Source of the DNA: Branchiostoma floridae
Taxonomy: Eukaryota > Chordata > Leptocardii > Amphioxiformes > Branchiostomatidae
Assembly (NCBI RefSeq): GCF_000003815.2
Contig: NC_049990.1
Coordinates: forward strand, 12,380,693 to 12,444,692
DNA: 64,000 nt
Direction: 5' to 3'
Positions 23,006 through 36,000 of this stretch are shown here, piece after piece (the first letter of the stretch is position 1; every line of letters starts with the position of its first letter). The translations under genes and the position numbers were made by a program. The notes beneath the pieces are model-generated. The model was given only the letters and a program-made list of their open reading frames with translations, did not search any database and was not told where the DNA came from.

Positions 23006-25885
23006 AGTATGTATATATCGTGTAAATTCTATGTATCATTGCACTTGATATGTTACTTATGTATTTTGTATTTCTCTCCCAAGGCCAGCCCTTTGTAATA
23101 GCTACGGCTAGTTGGGCGACCTTAGCTGACTGTAATGTCAGCCAAACGGATACAAAAATGAATTCTAAGACCAAGTCATATTTGTCGTGATCTGTGGTTC
23201 ACATATGACTCGAAGAACGAAGAAAAGGTTTTGGACGGGTCTTATAGAAAATGTTATTAACCTCCAACGCAATGCTATCCAATGAAGACCACAACGTTTG
23301 TGATAAGACAGTGGAGCTTCATGTTTATATGTAGAAACTATTTTGGGCTCCAAAGATCATTGTTTGAAATGGACATCTCTGAAACTTATCTCCTCGTGAA
23401 TTTTGTCTTAACATATAGAACACGTACAGAAGAAGAAAAAGGACAAGTAAAATACCGCAAAGCCTCGCTTGAGCATGGAGATCATTTTTGGCTTACGGAG
23501 GTGTCACGATTACAGGTGTATTATCACCCATGTTGTTAGTTACACTAAACAGTCATACACAAGTGTAAACGCGTGTAAGCTTTGCTGGCTTAGGCCAGTT
23601 TCCGATAACACCACAAGGCGTGATTGTTTACATTTTCCTAACCCGTCCTTTGTATACAACATATTAACCGGCTCAAACGTCTCTTATAAAGCACGATACG
23701 CCCTAAGCGTTGCTAAGGAGGGCATGTTTGTAATAGATAAGGAGGCTGGGAGGTCACTAGGCTCTCGGTTGTAAACTTGTCACTTGAAGAAAGTTTGTTG
23801 CCGTCGCCGCCAAGAAGGTATGAGGCCGTAGAACTCTGATTTATTTTATGTGACAGTCCTAGGCTTACTAGAACATATCAGGTCCAGCCACCCTGGAATA
23901 GCGCCTAAGGAGCTAAGACATGGCTGGATACCAGGCTAAGGTTTACAAATATTTGTAGAGATAATATCGTGGGCGAGCTTTTACTTTAGTTTTAGCTACA
24001 AGTATATTCAAGTATTATGAAACTATATTGATGTTGAACTGAGGGAGGATTGTGTTCTTTTGGAGTCTCTCTCAAATCGATACAATTGAAAGGACATGTT
24101 TGTGACAAAATCCGAAATAAATTGCAATGATAATTTATTCTATATTCCTATTCACCATAACGACGCTGCAAATGCATGCATCCTTGTAAAAACGGTTTAG
24201 ATTAAAGGTGCAATTTGCGTAAATACCTGATAGACATCGTCTCATGACACGATGCGACCTACAGTGGAAAAACTGGTCTTCCAACCATCATTCGCAAAAT
24301 GCCTAAATACTGATATCTTTTTAACCATTTTCGAACAAATTTGATCGAACTACCTCTTAAAAATATTCTCGTGGATTCTTACAATAATCAAACATCAGAG
24401 TAGAAAAGTAGACAGCCGTAATTTTACAAATGCCCCCCTCCATGCAATGACAATGGTTTGGCCCATAATCACCATTACATTGTTTGCCCCATAATCACCA
24501 TTAAATTGTGTACAGATAAAAGGTGACCATACTAGAAGTGACAGGTGTCAGGAAGCATCAGTCAGGAAACCACCAGGGTGCCACTGTCGTCAGAAAACTG
24601 AGAGTTAAACCCTGGTGATTTATTATCCTATCCAGGCGACATTTTGGGCCACGCTACAACAAGTTTTACCATCGTAAGGTAAATGTTTTGTCGTATTCAG
24701 TTGTTGTCTGTTCCGTAATACATTATGGTGTGATGCAGTGTGCATCCTTGAAACCACCTGTCTAACAAGTAGGGGTTTTTTCTTCGTTTTGTTTATGTTT
24801 GAATTTGTATTTGTATGTATAAAAAATTTCAAACATTTAGCTAGCGTTACTTGACGAGATATGACATTACTATTAAAGATATGACGAAAACGTACTATAC
24901 AAATCTATGCATGTGTTTCTATAGTTGATCATAGAAAGGCTATAGCTGATAATAGAAAGGCTATATAGCTAACTGCTCGTATACCCTAGCTTTTGGTGGT
25001 GACGTGCTACGCTGCATAGTACCTTAGGAGCTGTATTGGGATTTTCTGTTGATCTCCTCTTCAAATCCAATATCAGCATTCTAGTTTCGACGCCCTAGAA
25101 CTTAGAAAAAACCACAAGTTACATGACGCTTGACAGAAATGAAAAAAAATGCTTATGGACAAATATCAAGATTTCATGTTTGGAATGTTACGGTGCATAT
25201 TTTCTGAATCGTGTTCCGTTTTACATACCATATCGACCATCCACGGTCAATCCACTAAAAACGATATTGGTCACATCTATATGTAATATTTGGCATCTGC
25301 CAAGAAAGTGCATGTGGCACTTTCTCACATGTCTGGATACATGTATTTTGTAATTAGTTTTGGAAAAACACAGCACCAGTCGTTGGGCGTTCCTGTCAAC
25401 AAAGTTTAGGAGACTCACAAATTAAATTAACACATTCCAATCGACAATCAAATCTCAGCTATGTCAAGTATCCCCCCATTTTGTGGAATCAGGGTTCCAG
25501 TTTTCTGTGGGATATTTTCTTCAAGTTCTATGTACAATGTCATTACGATTACATTTGAGAACTGGCGCGCAAGTACCATGTACCAATAAAATATAGCCCT
25601 TTGACCAAGTGGCTTCAAAGACAAAGGTAAAGCAAAAAAAGGAATTTGAAAGGTATGAAAGCAACAATAACAACATGGAATTAAAGTCTATTATAATTGT
25701 GGTCTGTACAACATTCAGTGTCTCTGTGTTTATGAAAAAAAATATTTCCAAAACGGTAGACGTTGACATGTGTGGATTTCAGATATTGTGTTTATTGCGG
25801 AGCTACTTTAATTGCATTCTTTCTGTGCAGCTATTTCTATGGATGAGAAGAATTTAAATTATACATCATAGCTTAGAAGCATAAT

Positions 25886-26078
25886 TGAGATTTAAACTCA
25901 CAATAGATTTATGTGGAGAAGGAGACCTCAGCCAACCGTCCACACTTACGCCACATCTTCAGAAAAGACGCTGGAGCCGCATGTTCCCCGTTTTATTCGA
26001 ACCGACACACAACAAACATGTTTCGCCGTGTGGCTTCCTCAGTGTTATGGGCTCGAAATGAGATTTAAACTCACAATA
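25886..26078. mobile_element. Short insertion flanked by a 20-bp direct repeat
   Basis: The 20-bp sequence TGAGATTTAAACTCACAATA occurs exactly at 25886-25905 and 26059-26078, bracketing 153 bp. The length suits a retroposon target duplication. The insert contains no recognised promoter box or coding domain. Confidence 0.55.
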
Positions 26079-26739
26079 ATTATGATAAGGAGAGTTCACA
26101 GAATAAATGTGTATCCGTCTGTCTCGTACCTGGCGCCGATGATTGATTGATTACGAGATTAAGTCCTGTCTAAGATGTCATTATCTCGAGATAAGAAGTA
26201 TTTGCATACCAGCTATTATAGGGACAAAGGAATTGTGAAGCACTCTTATGAGCCTTTGACGTAATCAAATTGCCACCATAAAAGTGTGGCATGTGCCGTC
26301 GTAGTAACCGCACCCCCCCCCCAATCTTGGTTGAATAAAAACCTTAATGTCACCCTAACACCAATATGCTCAGTAATAGTACATCATTACATGTAATTAT
26401 GTATGTATATTAACATCTTAAGATAGCTTCTTCAATGTAGGTAGCATGATCTTTATTAGACATTAAGTGTATAAGCACACACAAGCAAAGCTGTGATGTT
26501 TTGAGGCACAGACGTTAGGGTTTTAGGATTCGGATTCGAAGAGCTAGTCACTTTCTTGTTTTTCGCTCACTTTTTGAAAACATTTATCACAATACTCTTG
26601 TATATATGTAAATAAAATGCTGCGTTTCATGTGTTTTAACCCCCAAAATATCTACAAGTCAGTGTTTGCAAGATGGGCATGCTCATTGGGATTGAGAGAA
26701 AACGCGTTCTTAAAAGAATTATAGATTTAAAGAGATTGA

Positions 26740-27030
26740 AAATACTTTCCAAAAAACATACATCACTTCTGCCACCAAAAAATCAAGACCATAGCATGTC
26801 CAGGTCAAAAGATGTAAAAATGGAAGTTCTGCTGCAGTACCCAGGCCACATACTAGGGGGCCCAAAATCGATCTTAACCTTTGTTTTCCCAACACCTATC
26901 ATATCATCGTAATCCATCAAGATAGAGGTTCTTGACTTACGCTGACACAAAAATCCGAACAAACATACACACACACAGACGCATAGACAGACACACTCAA
27001 AACAATATCTCAATTTTCATGGAGATAATC
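26740..27030 (+). repeat. Interspersed repeat, family 4 copy a
   Basis: Shares the ordered blocks ACCATAGCATGTCCAGG, GGAAGTTCTGCTGCAGTACC, CTAGGGGGCCCAAAAT and a CA-rich tail followed by TTTCATGGAG with 32440-33145 and 36260-36475. Its right end lies about 30 bp from the acceptor of gene B's 27060 exon. No intact coding frame. Confidence 0.65.
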
Positions 27031-27059
27031 ATGCAAACTAGGGCTGTGTTTTGTTGTAG

Positions 27060-30000
27060 GAAACTTTTAAATTAGAAGCCATGTCGACTGGAGACAGTCG
27101 TGAGGCCATCCGCCAGCTGCGCGGAGGGATAAACGGGGTTTTAGACGTCCTGCACGACGTGGTGGATCCTGGGAAGGATGAGCTGCTCATCCAAGTCTTC
27201 AGGAGGAAGCTGGAAACTGTGGTGAGTTAAACGATTACGTAACTGTAAGCACACGATACAGGGGAGTCTGAACTGAGTGGAGAATGACCGAGTGGCAAGG
27301 CTAGAGCGAACATAAGATCGAAAGATCACGGGTTCGAACCCTGGCTAGATGTTGTACTTGACACCAAATGCACTCAACACTAATTTTCCTCACTGCACTC
27401 CACCCAAGTGTAAAAGTGCGTAACTGACTTCAGTTGAGGAGGTAAAAGGAGATGGAAAGAGAGGGATTTGCTCCACCTTCCGTGTCCCTTTACTACTACT
27501 ATAGTGACGGATTCCGGGACATTTTATGATGAAAAATTACAAATACATCTATAGACCATAATGGCAAAACTGCCCCATATTTAAGTAATGTTTACTCTAA
27601 AGCTATGGTAACAAATATCCGTGGTTATATGCCTCAATGATACGTCATATATTATTCTTTTTGAAACTTAAGAACTGGTTATTAATGCATTTCTTCCTGT
27701 AAATTTGCCACAGTAACGATAGCGAAACATTCGCTGTCGACATTCTTAAGTTAATCCTGTTACCAATTTACCGGTTAAGTGCTGTAAAGAAACCTAGCCA
27801 CGAGTGAAATGACTGAGGCTGGTAATGGGGTTAATTGGTATACTGGTCTTAAATCTTCGTTGAACGCCTGAATGCTATCAGAAGAGAAAATTGGCCGGCT
27901 TAAAGTTCCCAAGGGTAACCATTGGATATGAGTCAGTTGTGCGATAATTGCATGTCTGTTGTGGTAACTTGGACAGGGAATAAAAGACCTAGGAAATGAA
28001 AGCAAGTTCTTGACATGGTACAGTATTAGTAATGAAGAGTATACATTGTATATGATGATTAATTGAATGAGAAAGTAGCTTGTGAAGGAATTCAGGAAAA
28101 TGTGATCGTATGTTCTTGTCAAATCTGAATATGTAACGTAAACCGCAACATAACATGCGTAACACACCAGTTCTACATAAGTTTGAATGTACTTGTGTCT
28201 TCCCGTGTGTTTTGAGTAGTGAAACCTGCACTGTGTCAACGTTCTCATGTATTAGAAACAGGTGGTTATTGGTAATGACGTCAGAGGATTCTTGCCGGAA
28301 ATGACGTCACCCTTATTTCCTGTCCCTACAGGATGAAGGGAAGTGGAAGAACATCCGTGAACAGTACATCTCTGACGACGGGAATAAAAAGGACCAGGAA
28401 ATACAGGAACCGGTCAACGGAAACTCGTCGGATCCATGGAAACTTTTCATTGATCTCATCAACCGCCTGGAGAAATGCAAGGGTGCAGTACTGGCAGATG
28501 TCACGGTGGGGCGCCTTTTCTTTAAAGTTTTCCCACGCGCCGTGTACTTGAACAAAAATTTGAATAAAACTATTAAGAGTCTGACTTAGACCTTACCATA
28601 GTATATCATGATATGGAATCGTATATGCATGCCCTTTTTTATATGAATTGTCACTGTCTATTTCCAGTTATAAGTTTAGATTCTTGTCAAAGCTTTAACC
28701 GATCGATGATGCCATTGAAATTTGAAAAAAAAAAGAAGTTTCCAGATTTAGAGCGGCAAGCGTTTCAACTCAATTCCTGGATTGAACAGAAATATTTCAA
28801 TTGACGACACAGAAAGAAGGATCTTATCGTCTTACTGTTGTAAATGTAACACATTTAGCCCCGGGGCAAACAGATAGCAACCATTATGACACATGATTAT
28901 ATATAATGAGAAGTCTCACAGAACAAACAAAGACATGAAAGAACGTATTAAGTCTTCTAAAGACTCAGTGCATCCAGTACAACTGGCCGATTTGTCTACA
29001 TGGTATGTTTCTTTGTGTCTCGTCTTGGTTGTTGTATCACTGTGTATATTTTGGAAAGTCTGACCCCATTTTTTTCTTTACGTTGCATTTACGATGTACC
29101 GTAAAGTAGGGGTATAGAATGTGTTATCCTTTGCTACAATGTCTCTCCGTTTGTTACTATTATTGGGCAATCTCAGGAGTTACTAATAGTAACGATTGTC
29201 CTCTATTGATGTCGTATAACCCCAGGTATAACCCTGTCAAGTAAATATTCAGTTTGTCCTTGAGTTAGGGTTAAGGGTCAGATGAAGAAGACGACATAAA
29301 CTATGTACACAGTAACATATATACACAACCGTAACATAAATCTTACCGTATTAGCAAGTTACGACGTGCAGGTATTTCTAGAAGTGTTTACGGTGTATTA
29401 TTCTCGTGACAAACGTGCGTCACTTCCTAAGGAAGTTATGATGAGACATTTGCCCTGGGGCGGCTGACGGTATCCGAGCGAAACATCCCCCCCAAACAAA
29501 TTGTCAAAACACGTCCGACGTTGCACCTGCATGTGAGGACGCCATTACGTGTGTCACAAGTGGTGAAAAAAGGTTCGTTTCCTCGTCTTTTTAAAACGTT
29601 CCGCACTTGTAGTGTCCCTAGCGAGTTAGGTGTTGTTCTCTATATCTAGTACATGTTCTGACTGATTGTTGTGGCTTGAAATCCTCAGAAACTGTCGGAA
29701 AGGGAAGCAAAGTGGCTCTCACAAAGAGAGTTTCTTCAACGTAAGTACCAAGCTTTCTTCTTCTCTCAGAGCTTGCTGACAACCAAGCCCTGTAAAATTT
29801 TCTTCAGATACAACGTAAGATTTAGAGTTTATAAAATCAAGTTGGATCTACTTTAAGAAACACTTAGGGATTAGATTACAACTTAGTTGCCGGAGTTGTA
29901 AGGGGAGGGGGGTGATACACCTGTCACACCTGTGTGTACGTGTCCATGCAAGCATGCCTTGTCACCTTCATTCTGTACATTAATTCCCCGTACTTATCTG

Positions 30001-33000
30001 GAGACTGTTCACCTTTATCCGCGGGGTAACCTATATCTGTTTGTTTTAAAGATTGTGTATTTCGGGATATCAAGTCCACAAACGGTGCAATCTTTTGAAG
30101 ATAGAAGGTATGTTTAAAAAATCCACCGCCCGTCGACTTTTATATCCCTTAACCCTGTGATCTTAAACAACGGATATAGGTTACCCCGCGAATAAAGGTG
30201 AACTAGCGTTACGACAAAGGTATTTCATATCCATGCTGACAACAATGTTTTTTCCCAGAGGACGCAGCGGGCGCTAGAGCGGCTTTGTCCAGTGCAAAGT
30301 ACAAGTGTGATCAGTTGGAGAAGGAACTGAAGACGTCAAAAGCCACACTCGTCAAAACACAGGAAATCCTGGTCGAGAAATCCAGCGAGATTGAATCGTA
30401 GGTCTTTAACATATTTCATTGTATTGTACACATGTATAAATAGATTGTTACGGACTCCAGGAAGAATAGTTGTACAATATATCATTTGTGGAGATCCAAA
30501 TAAAACAAACAAACAAACAAACAGGCACACATGTACATGGAATACCTAGTTTATCGCTTGGTATCTTGGTGTCATTTTGGGGTCCTTCCTACAACTTCTT
30601 GTTCCTAAGCAAATATTTAAAATCCCAGAAGAAACACAAGCAAAATGTCGAATCAAAGCATGCTGTTTACAATGGAGCCCCGAATGTCCTCATGATATAT
30701 GACTTAACAAATGAGGCCTTGACGTTTTAAAGGTTACTGAAAAGAGCGGGAAAAACATTCCATATTAATAATGCATATTTGTCCTTCCCTTACCTATGAC
30801 ATTATTACTTTTGGGTAGTTAATCTTCATATTTGTATGGACTTTCATAACATATACGGACGACGCGATCTCTGTCAGTGTTTTTGAAACACAAAGATCTA
30901 CTGTATATACACCATATAAAGAAGACGCTAAGGATAATTAACATCCAATGACCATAGACTCTAGAGAGTTGCATAGCAACGATATATAAACGGGACATCA
31001 TCTTTAACCCAAGAGAACTTAAAGGTCATGTATGTTTAGAGCACTTAAACGCAGGGTGGTTGTACAAACATTCAGAAACTACCTGATGACAGATGTCATT
31101 TATTATGTTTCCTTTAACCTTTTGAGGTACGCTGCGATTCATAAATTTGCTGTGTTCAATATGGTAGACTCGTAGTATTTGTATATCTGTGATGCGCCAT
31201 GTTTGATTTCATTGTTGAGACAAACATTAGCCCGTTATTCGCTAACCGACATAACATACGTGACAATCATTGCAAACATGGCGACCCGCGTAAACAAATA
31301 TTGATCAACGGAAACATGCTCGCTTCCACGTAACGAGTTTATCACTGAATGTAGGGTGTGGTTAAGTTGATTATATCAAAGTACATTATTTCTTTCTCGC
31401 ACACACAGTTTGAGAAGAGCGGGAACGGTAGAGATTTGGGGAATGGAGCAGACGAAGTTTTCCAACGAGGCGGCCCAAAGGTAGGAGTGAGTCCTTGTTG
31501 TTGTAGTTCCTAACTGAATTGTAAGATTTACGCTGAGTGTTTGTTGTCAGTACTTGAGGGTGTAAAGTCCACGAAACCACCCCTTAAGACAACGTCTGGA
31601 AACTGTCAATAGAGGGAATCCATACTCTTTTTTTTTACTTTTAACAGATACCTTTATTTCGTTCAAGCCATGTACATATCAATGAATTGATGTGAATTGA
31701 GACACAACCGAAAAATTAACGCAAAGGTGAAATTGTTACGTTTCTTTCATACACATTTTGTACAGGACATTTCCTGAGTACATATTTCATATTACTAGAA
31801 ATCAAAAACAATTTAGCAGTCTCGGACAATTCTTAAGTATAACAATATATATATGACATTTTTTTTTTACATAGGGAAGAGGAACTGGTGGCCAAACTCA
31901 AGGAGGTCGAGAGGGAGAAGGAGGATATAAAGGAAAGATTACAGAAGAAATTACGGGTAAGAAGAAAGCTGTTTTCAGTTCTCCGTGACATAGTTAGTAT
32001 TTTCAAGTTGTTTGAGCATTGGAATAATTCATATTGGTCCTGGGTGTAATCATGTCTTAATGATATACTAGAGTTCGGCGACCTCATACCTCCATGAAAA
32101 TTGAGAGCTTTCGTAAATTTCATGCAATTGACTAACACATTAACATAATTTATGCATGGTGTTGTTCATTATTGAATAACGTACACATGTCACAATTATA
32201 AAATTCCCATTATCAATCATAAAGCGGTTTTGCAATTTTTCGATAAATTATGCAAATAAGTTCCTCATTACCATATTTGGTATCTGCTTATATTCCACCT
32301 ATCATAATTAACATGTGTTACATGTATTGAGGTCCAGTTTAATTGAAAACAATGGAACTATACAATTCCCTCATTAATTATGCAAATTAAGTCCTCATTT
32401 GCATAACATGCATATCATTATGAACATCTTTGCCTAAGCTACCTGCATGCCTAAAATGCAGGCAATCCGTCGTTCCTTTCTGCAGTTATCCTCTTTGGAG
32501 TGTCTTGACAAAAACACCCCTGCAATTCCACAATCAAATGTTAGGGGGCTGAAACTTGCCCCACTTGTTCATGTCACTAAAAGCTATCTACCACCTAAAT
32601 GTCAAGACCATAGCATGTCTGGAACAAGAGATACATTGAAAAAACTGCTATGATATAATATTCTCATTAATTATGCAAATGTGCTCCTATTTTGCATAAT
32701 TAGTATCTTATCTTGTAAAACATTGTCTAAGGTACCTACATACCAAAAATGATGAAAATCCGTTGTTCCCTTCTTGAGTTATCCTCTTCAGAAGTTTTTG
32801 ACAAAAATGCCCCTGCTATCCCAAAACTAAACGCTAGGGGGCCCAAACTTATGTCATTTCTTCCTGAGCACAAGAGCTATCTAATACTCAAAAATCGTGG
32901 CCATAGCATGTTCAGAACACCGAGATAGCAAAACCGGAAGTTGCGCTGCAGTACCAAGGGGAGCCGCTAGAGGGCCCAAAATCTAATCATTTCCAGCTTT

Positions 33001-36000
33001 CATCACACACTACCAACACACCAAGTATGAAAGCAATCCACCCAGCCGTTCTTGAGTTATCTTGTTTACACACACACACACAGACAGACAGACACACAAA
33101 CGCGGGGTAAAATATAACCTCCATGACATTTCATGGAGGTAACAAGAAAGGAGGGCAATTACTGTGTGGAAATGATCATGGTCGCGCTTGCCAACGTGCT
33201 GCACTGTGTAGTTATGAAATAGATCGCCAGGTGGCGTTCATCACCAGGCAAAGGAAAGTGACAGTCAACTTTGAATAAGGAGTTATACACTGACTTTTTA
33301 CTTTTCCAGGACCAAGAACACCAATTAAAGCTGTTGAGATTGAAGGATGAGGTTGCAATCAGGAAACCAAAGGATGGTAGGTCAACAACAAACTTCTCGA
33401 AACACTTTCAGATCAAGTAGAGTTGGTCTACTTTGGGATAGCAATCGACATCACTAAGTGAGCTATCAAAAAGTTCGTTTTGCTAATGTATGTGTCATCA
33501 AAAAGAAGTTACTCAAGCAACTGGATAGGGTTGTGAGATCGCGTAGCGCAGCGGCTCCTTTGGCTCGGAACCGAGAGGTCTGAGTTCGAATCCGGCCGCG
33601 TGTCACTGATCTTGAGCCCTTGGGAAAGGCACTTTACACGACTTTCCTCACTTTACTCAGGTGAAAATTAGTACCAAGCTTCGGCTATGTCCGTCCCTCG
33701 GATAGGACGTTAAATGGAGGTCCCGTGTTCGGGGAGAGCCACACCCCAGGCACGTAAAAGAACCCGCCATACTTGTGGAAAAGAGTAGGGGACCTTCCCG
33801 GTGTGAGTGGATCAAACCATTCCGGCCAAATGGGGTGGGGAATTTCCCCCAGCAGCCTCGTAACCCCTGCTTCGCCTATAGAGTCAGTTAGTCGAGCTTG
33901 CAGAAGCTCGGTGTTTCTGACTTAGGGAGAAGAGATGCTGCCACAGTGAGCTTAGTTCAGTACTTAGAAGCACTGTGCAAACTCGTTAAAATGGTTTTGG
34001 AAACGGTCAGACGTTTCTAATACGTACTATTCAGTAGTTTTCGTCAGTGACACTGAAGAGATCATGTTGGAGAGGGTTTATATATCCTACCTGTGAATTG
34101 ATATGTAAAAGAGATCGAGTTGAAGAACCGGTTTATCCTAACTATGAATCAATATGCAAAAATGGGTGGAAGACAATGTTTTAAGGTCCAACAGCCACTG
34201 ACGAAAACTACTGAATAGTACGTAGTTGAAACGCCTGACCATTTCCAAAATCATATCCAGTTACTTGAGTAACTACTTTTTGGCGTATCTTATTATCTGG
34301 ATGTCTAACCTACATCGAAGTATGCCTCATCTATTGATTTCAGAAGTTGAACAAGACTTGGAAGATACAAGAAGAAAACTGTTCAAAACAGAAAAGGTAA
34401 GGTACTTTACGTTACTTGTTCATGCATTACAAAATTGTCGTAACGGCAAAATTTTCATGAAAAAGTCAAAATTCGTTATCGAAAAACGATGAATTTTCTT
34501 TCACTTCCTTTTGTCTTTCCCATCAAGGATCTTCTGAACGCAGAACGAGAAATGCAGCTACAACAAAAGTACTTTGTCGGCTTCATGAGGGGTCTGCAAA
34601 GAGATTTCAAGTGAGTAAAATAGACTTCACTGCAACTTCCTTACGGCATTATTGCCTTCGCCGAGAAGGTTATGTTTTGGGTAGCGTTTGTATGTTTGCA
34701 TTTATGTTTCCATCTAAAACGTTCCAAGATTTGTCAACATTTCTGTCTAGTGAACAGACCTTCGCATGTGTTTGTTGCAGAATGTGTAAAAAAAAAAAAA
34801 TTCTGTATGACAATATACACGCTATACGTTTATGAAGCATCTTGTCTTGAAGTAAAGCGGTGCTGTTGTATTTCCCAGAATCCTTCTGGAAAGGAGAGAA
34901 CAAAATGGCGGCGTGGCAGCCCCAAAGGACATCAGGAACATGCAGGAGAAGCTGGACCAGATCCATGATGCAGCGCGGGAGGGTAAAATGGCGTACCTCC
35001 GGGCAGACATGCCGACTCACTACCTGGCACTGGACAAGGACCTGGGGGCGCACCCTCTTGGAAACAAGTTGTCCGCGAACTTTAGAAATGGGTATGTTTT
35101 ACTCCATCCATTAATGTACTGAGTCAAGTGCCTTCCTGTATTTCGCTGAGCGGGGATACTCTTGAGGTACTGTTGATTTCGACAACGCAAACATACCTTG
35201 AGTGCAAGAGAAAATCGGCGAAAACTAACGCAAAGGCGCCTCCGTAAACAAACCCCAACGTACCTCAACAGTACCGTTAGAGTACCCACTCTCAGTGGCA
35301 TAGGACCTTTAGTGGTCTCAGCACAAATTTTCGATCACATAGACGGTATACATTTTAATGTTAAACGTCCCCACAAAAAAGGCCTCTACATATGATAAAC
35401 TTTAAAGCAAGTTCACTTCTGCTGATACATTGAACTAGCCCCACTTTAACAACTTATTACACCCCATGCTTTATAGGTTATTGGAGCCGTTAAGCGCGAC
35501 TCGACCGAGCAGCAGCGCCTCCATGCGGAGTAATACAGGAGGGTCAACGCCAAACGTCTCCCGTCCGACTAGCAGCTACCTGCGACCGGAGGTCAAGAAC
35601 GGGCTCAAGACCTCCAGTACGCCAAACATTAGGATGGAAGAGGAGCAAAAAGAGAAAGAGAAAGGTAGGGAAATGTGTCTTTTGTTCATTTCATCTTTCT
35701 TTAATTCGTCATCTTTCCTTGAACTTGTTTCTCACCTGAAGACTGCAATTTAATGACTAATTGACAGATGACGCTTTTTTCCCAACAGACCACCCTGACT
35801 TGGTGCACAAGATGACAGGAAGAATAGACATGATAGCCGTGAAGGCACAGTTCCCCTACCTGCTGGAACAGGAAGTCCGGGAGCACTACCAGCACTTCAA
35901 GCAGTACGATAGAAATAACGACTTCCACTTGGATCTAGCCGAGGTCAGTTCTTACATACTTCTTTTTTTTTATATCGGGTTGAAATTGAAGTCTTCAAGT

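Noticed and set aside
27281-27350. Functional tRNA gene
   Set aside because: Box A and B are present but no acceptor stem pairing; the tail matches a SINE.
33541-33610. Functional tRNA gene
   Set aside because: tRNA-like head continues directly into a SINE body.
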